Shown: positions 5,049-6,526 of the stretch, piece by piece
How the letters are laid out: each line of letters begins with the position of its first letter
How positions within the stretch are numbered: the stretch's first letter is position 1
Assembly (NCBI GenBank): GCA_029561505.1
Contig: JAKQXK010000265.1
Span: 1-6,526 of the forward strand
Reading direction: 5' to 3'
DNA from: Spirochaetota bacterium
GTDB lineage: Bacteria; Spirochaetota; Leptospiria; Turneriellales; Turneriellaceae
DNA: 6,526 bases
The notes under the pieces: generated by a model
The model's database searches: none
Seen by the model: the letters and a program-made list of their open reading frames with translations, nothing else
What the model was told of the DNA's origin: nothing
Program-made: the position numbers and the translations under genes

Positions 5049-6526
5049 GAGTATAGCGACCTATCTGACAATTCTCATGGCAGCGGGCACCGTAGCTGCT
5101 GCGCCAGTTACCATCAGCGGCCGGGTTTTTAATGAAAGCACCGGCGAAGCGCTCGAATTCGGCACTGTAGTTATACCCGAGGCGAAATTCAAGTCACGCG
5201 TAAACCCTGACGGAACCTATTCGGCGGCTGTGCCCGCGCCCGGTGAATATACCGTTCAAATCAGTTCGCCCGGCCTCAAGAATCTGACAGAAAAAATACG
5301 CTTTGAAAAAAATCTGAAACGCGACTTCAGGCTTGCGCTACCCATTACGCGCACGCAGACCGTGAAACTGCGCGGCGAACGCGACATTCAAAGCCTCAGC
5401 CGCAATACGCTTTCGGTTGAGCAGCTGAAAGAAACCCCCGCGACCTTCGGTGATGCCATTAACGCGCTGGCGACGCTGCCCGGCGTTGTGCGGCCAGGTG
5501 GTTTTTTCGGCCCGCTCGTGATTCGTGGCGCCGACGACAAAGGTAACCGCTATTTTATCGATGATATTCCGGTGCCAAACCCACAGCATTTCGGGGGATT
5601 ACAATCGATCATTTCCAATGACCTGATGCGAGAAGTTGACCTCTATTCTTCTGCTTTTCCGTCGCAGTTCGGTGGTGCCGTTGGTGCGATCATCGACATA
5701 CAGACGGTCGATGAAGTGAAACAATTCGGCGGCGTGGTCGACGTTTCACTGATTTCATCAAATTTTCTTCTTAAGAACAAGTGGGGAAAAACCACCGGTG
5801 GCGAAGTGCGCATCTCATCGGCAGCCCAGAACGAAGAGTCTGCCCCCAACCCGCTCGGCGTTATGCCGTTCAAGCCTCAAAAGTCAGGCCCGACCGGCTA
5901 CTGGATCACGTCGGGACGCATAGGATATCTCACTCTGCTGGTACCACCCATCTACAAACTGATTACCGGCAACACAATCGATCGTTTGCCTGAATATTAT
6001 GACTACCAGCTTAAGGGAAAAGTATTTCTCGACGACGCCGGTAAGCACGCGCTGACCGCCCTTGTCTTTGGCAGCTATGACACGCTCAAATTCACGCGTA
6101 ACCTAAGCGCCGAAGAAAAGGCGAAGCGACGCGAAGAAGGTCAAGATCCGATTCTGTCGAATTTTAACATCAGCAACGACGTCTCATCGCACAGCCAGGG
6201 TCTCTATTACGAATACCTTCCATCGAGCAAACTGCAAAACAAATTAATTGCCTACAATAGCTATACGTACAGCTATTTCTACGCTGATCTAGGCTCAACC
6301 AGCACAATCGGCGCTACAGATGTCAGAATTTATCCCAACATTTTCGGCATCAAAGACAAAGTAAAATTCGACTGGGCCGACTATGCAACGCTTCGCCTCG
6401 CTGCTGAATATAACCTTTTCTATTTCAAGTCAAATGGCCAGACGCAGCAACAAACCGGCGCAAGCGCCACCACCGGGCAACCAGACCTGGGCAACAGCTC
6501 GCAGTTTCAGACCGTACCGGTTAATT
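5041..6526 (+). CDS. TonB-dependent outer-membrane receptor with carboxypeptidase-regulatory-like domain (5' part only)
   Basis: The frame is open from ATG 5041 to the right edge (495 complete codons), so the C-terminus is missing. Residues 1-20 look like a Sec signal peptide: a basic start, a hydrophobic core and probable cleavage near VAA-AP; no lipobox is seen. Residues about 24-98 (ISGRVFNESTGEALEFGTVV through NPDGTYSAAVPAPGEYTVQI) are a carboxypeptidase-regulatory-like beta-sandwich, common at the N-terminus of TonB receptors. Residues about 125-222 form the plug domain, with LPGVVRPGG, VIRGADDKGNRYFIDDIPVP, HFGGLQSI and the closing FPSQFGGAVGAIIDIQT. The remainder is alternating aromatic/polar sequence fitting beta-barrel strands. 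Such receptors import siderophores, vitamin B12, glycans or other scarce solutes using energy from TonB-ExbB-ExbD. The substrate cannot be told here. An in-frame TGA at 5017 excludes an upstream start; no Shine-Dalgarno sequence precedes 5041. Confidence 0.9.
   Translation, partial: MVKSIATYLTILMAAGTVAAAPVTISGRVFNESTGEALEFGTVVIPEAKFKSRVNPDGTYSAAVPAPGEYTVQISSPGLKNLTEKIRFEKNLKRDFRLALPITRTQTVKLRGERDIQSLSRNTLSVEQLKETPATFGDAINALATLPGVVRPGGFFGPLVIRGADDKGNRYFIDDIPVPNPQHFGGLQSIISNDLMREVDLYSSAFPSQFGGAVGAIIDIQTVDEVKQFGGVVDVSLISSNFLLKNKWGKTTGGEVRISSAAQNEESAPNPLGVMPFKPQKSGPTGYWITSGRIGYLTLLVPPIYKLITGNTIDRLPEYYDYQLKGKVFLDDAGKHALTALVFGSYDTLKFTRNLSAEEKAKRREEGQDPILSNFNISNDVSSHSQGLYYEYLPSSKLQNKLIAYNSYTYSYFYADLGSTSTIGATDVRIYPNIFGIKDKVKFDWADYATLRLAAEYNLFYFKSNGQTQQQTGASATTGQPDLGNSSQFQTVPVN

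Overview
The window reads as chromosomal DNA of a moderately GC-rich Gram-negative bacterium. It holds five protein-coding genes, all on the + strand: the 3' end of one, three complete genes, and the 5' part of a fifth that runs off the right edge. The best guess at the source is a spirochaete of the Leptospirales, resembling Turneriella or Leptonema rather than low-GC Leptospira. The grounds are a WhiG/FliA-type sigma factor, a large cyclic-nucleotide-binding-domain protein with no recognised C-terminal family, and a TonB-dependent receptor that implies an outer membrane. This assignment is an inference and no single marker settles it.

Layout. Bases 1-631 encode the C-terminal ~209 residues of an FAD-dependent oxidoreductase of the phytoene desaturase / carotenoid isomerase / retinol saturase superfamily. 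After a 70-base gap with a good ribosome binding site comes a complete sigma-28 family factor (702-1493). Its stop codon lies inside the left arm of a long hairpin (1491-1541), and the right arm ends two bases before the start of ksgA (1544-2365), the 16S rRNA adenine dimethyltransferase. An 80-base gap precedes an 829-residue protein (2446-4935) with an N-terminal cyclic-nucleotide-binding-like domain and an unrecognised helical C-terminal part. The next ~105 bases (4936-5040) are dense in signals: a perfect 16-bp palindrome over the stop codon, a probable Rho-independent terminator, a likely promoter very close to the next start, and a second near-perfect palindrome over that start codon. 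The last gene (5041 to the edge) is an outer-membrane TonB-dependent receptor with a signal peptide, a carboxypeptidase-regulatory-like domain and a plug domain.

How the genes work together. They do not form one pathway: redox metabolism, flagellar-type transcription, ribosome maturation, a signalling-type protein and outer-membrane uptake sit side by side. The sigma factor and ksgA are probably cotranscribed, with the hairpin between them as a possible translational control point. The receptor gene looks separately transcribed and probably regulated at its own start. No mobile element, CRISPR array, tRNA or rRNA was seen. The items most worth following up are the sigma/ksgA hairpin, the 829-residue protein, and the palindromes and possible leaderless start of the receptor gene.
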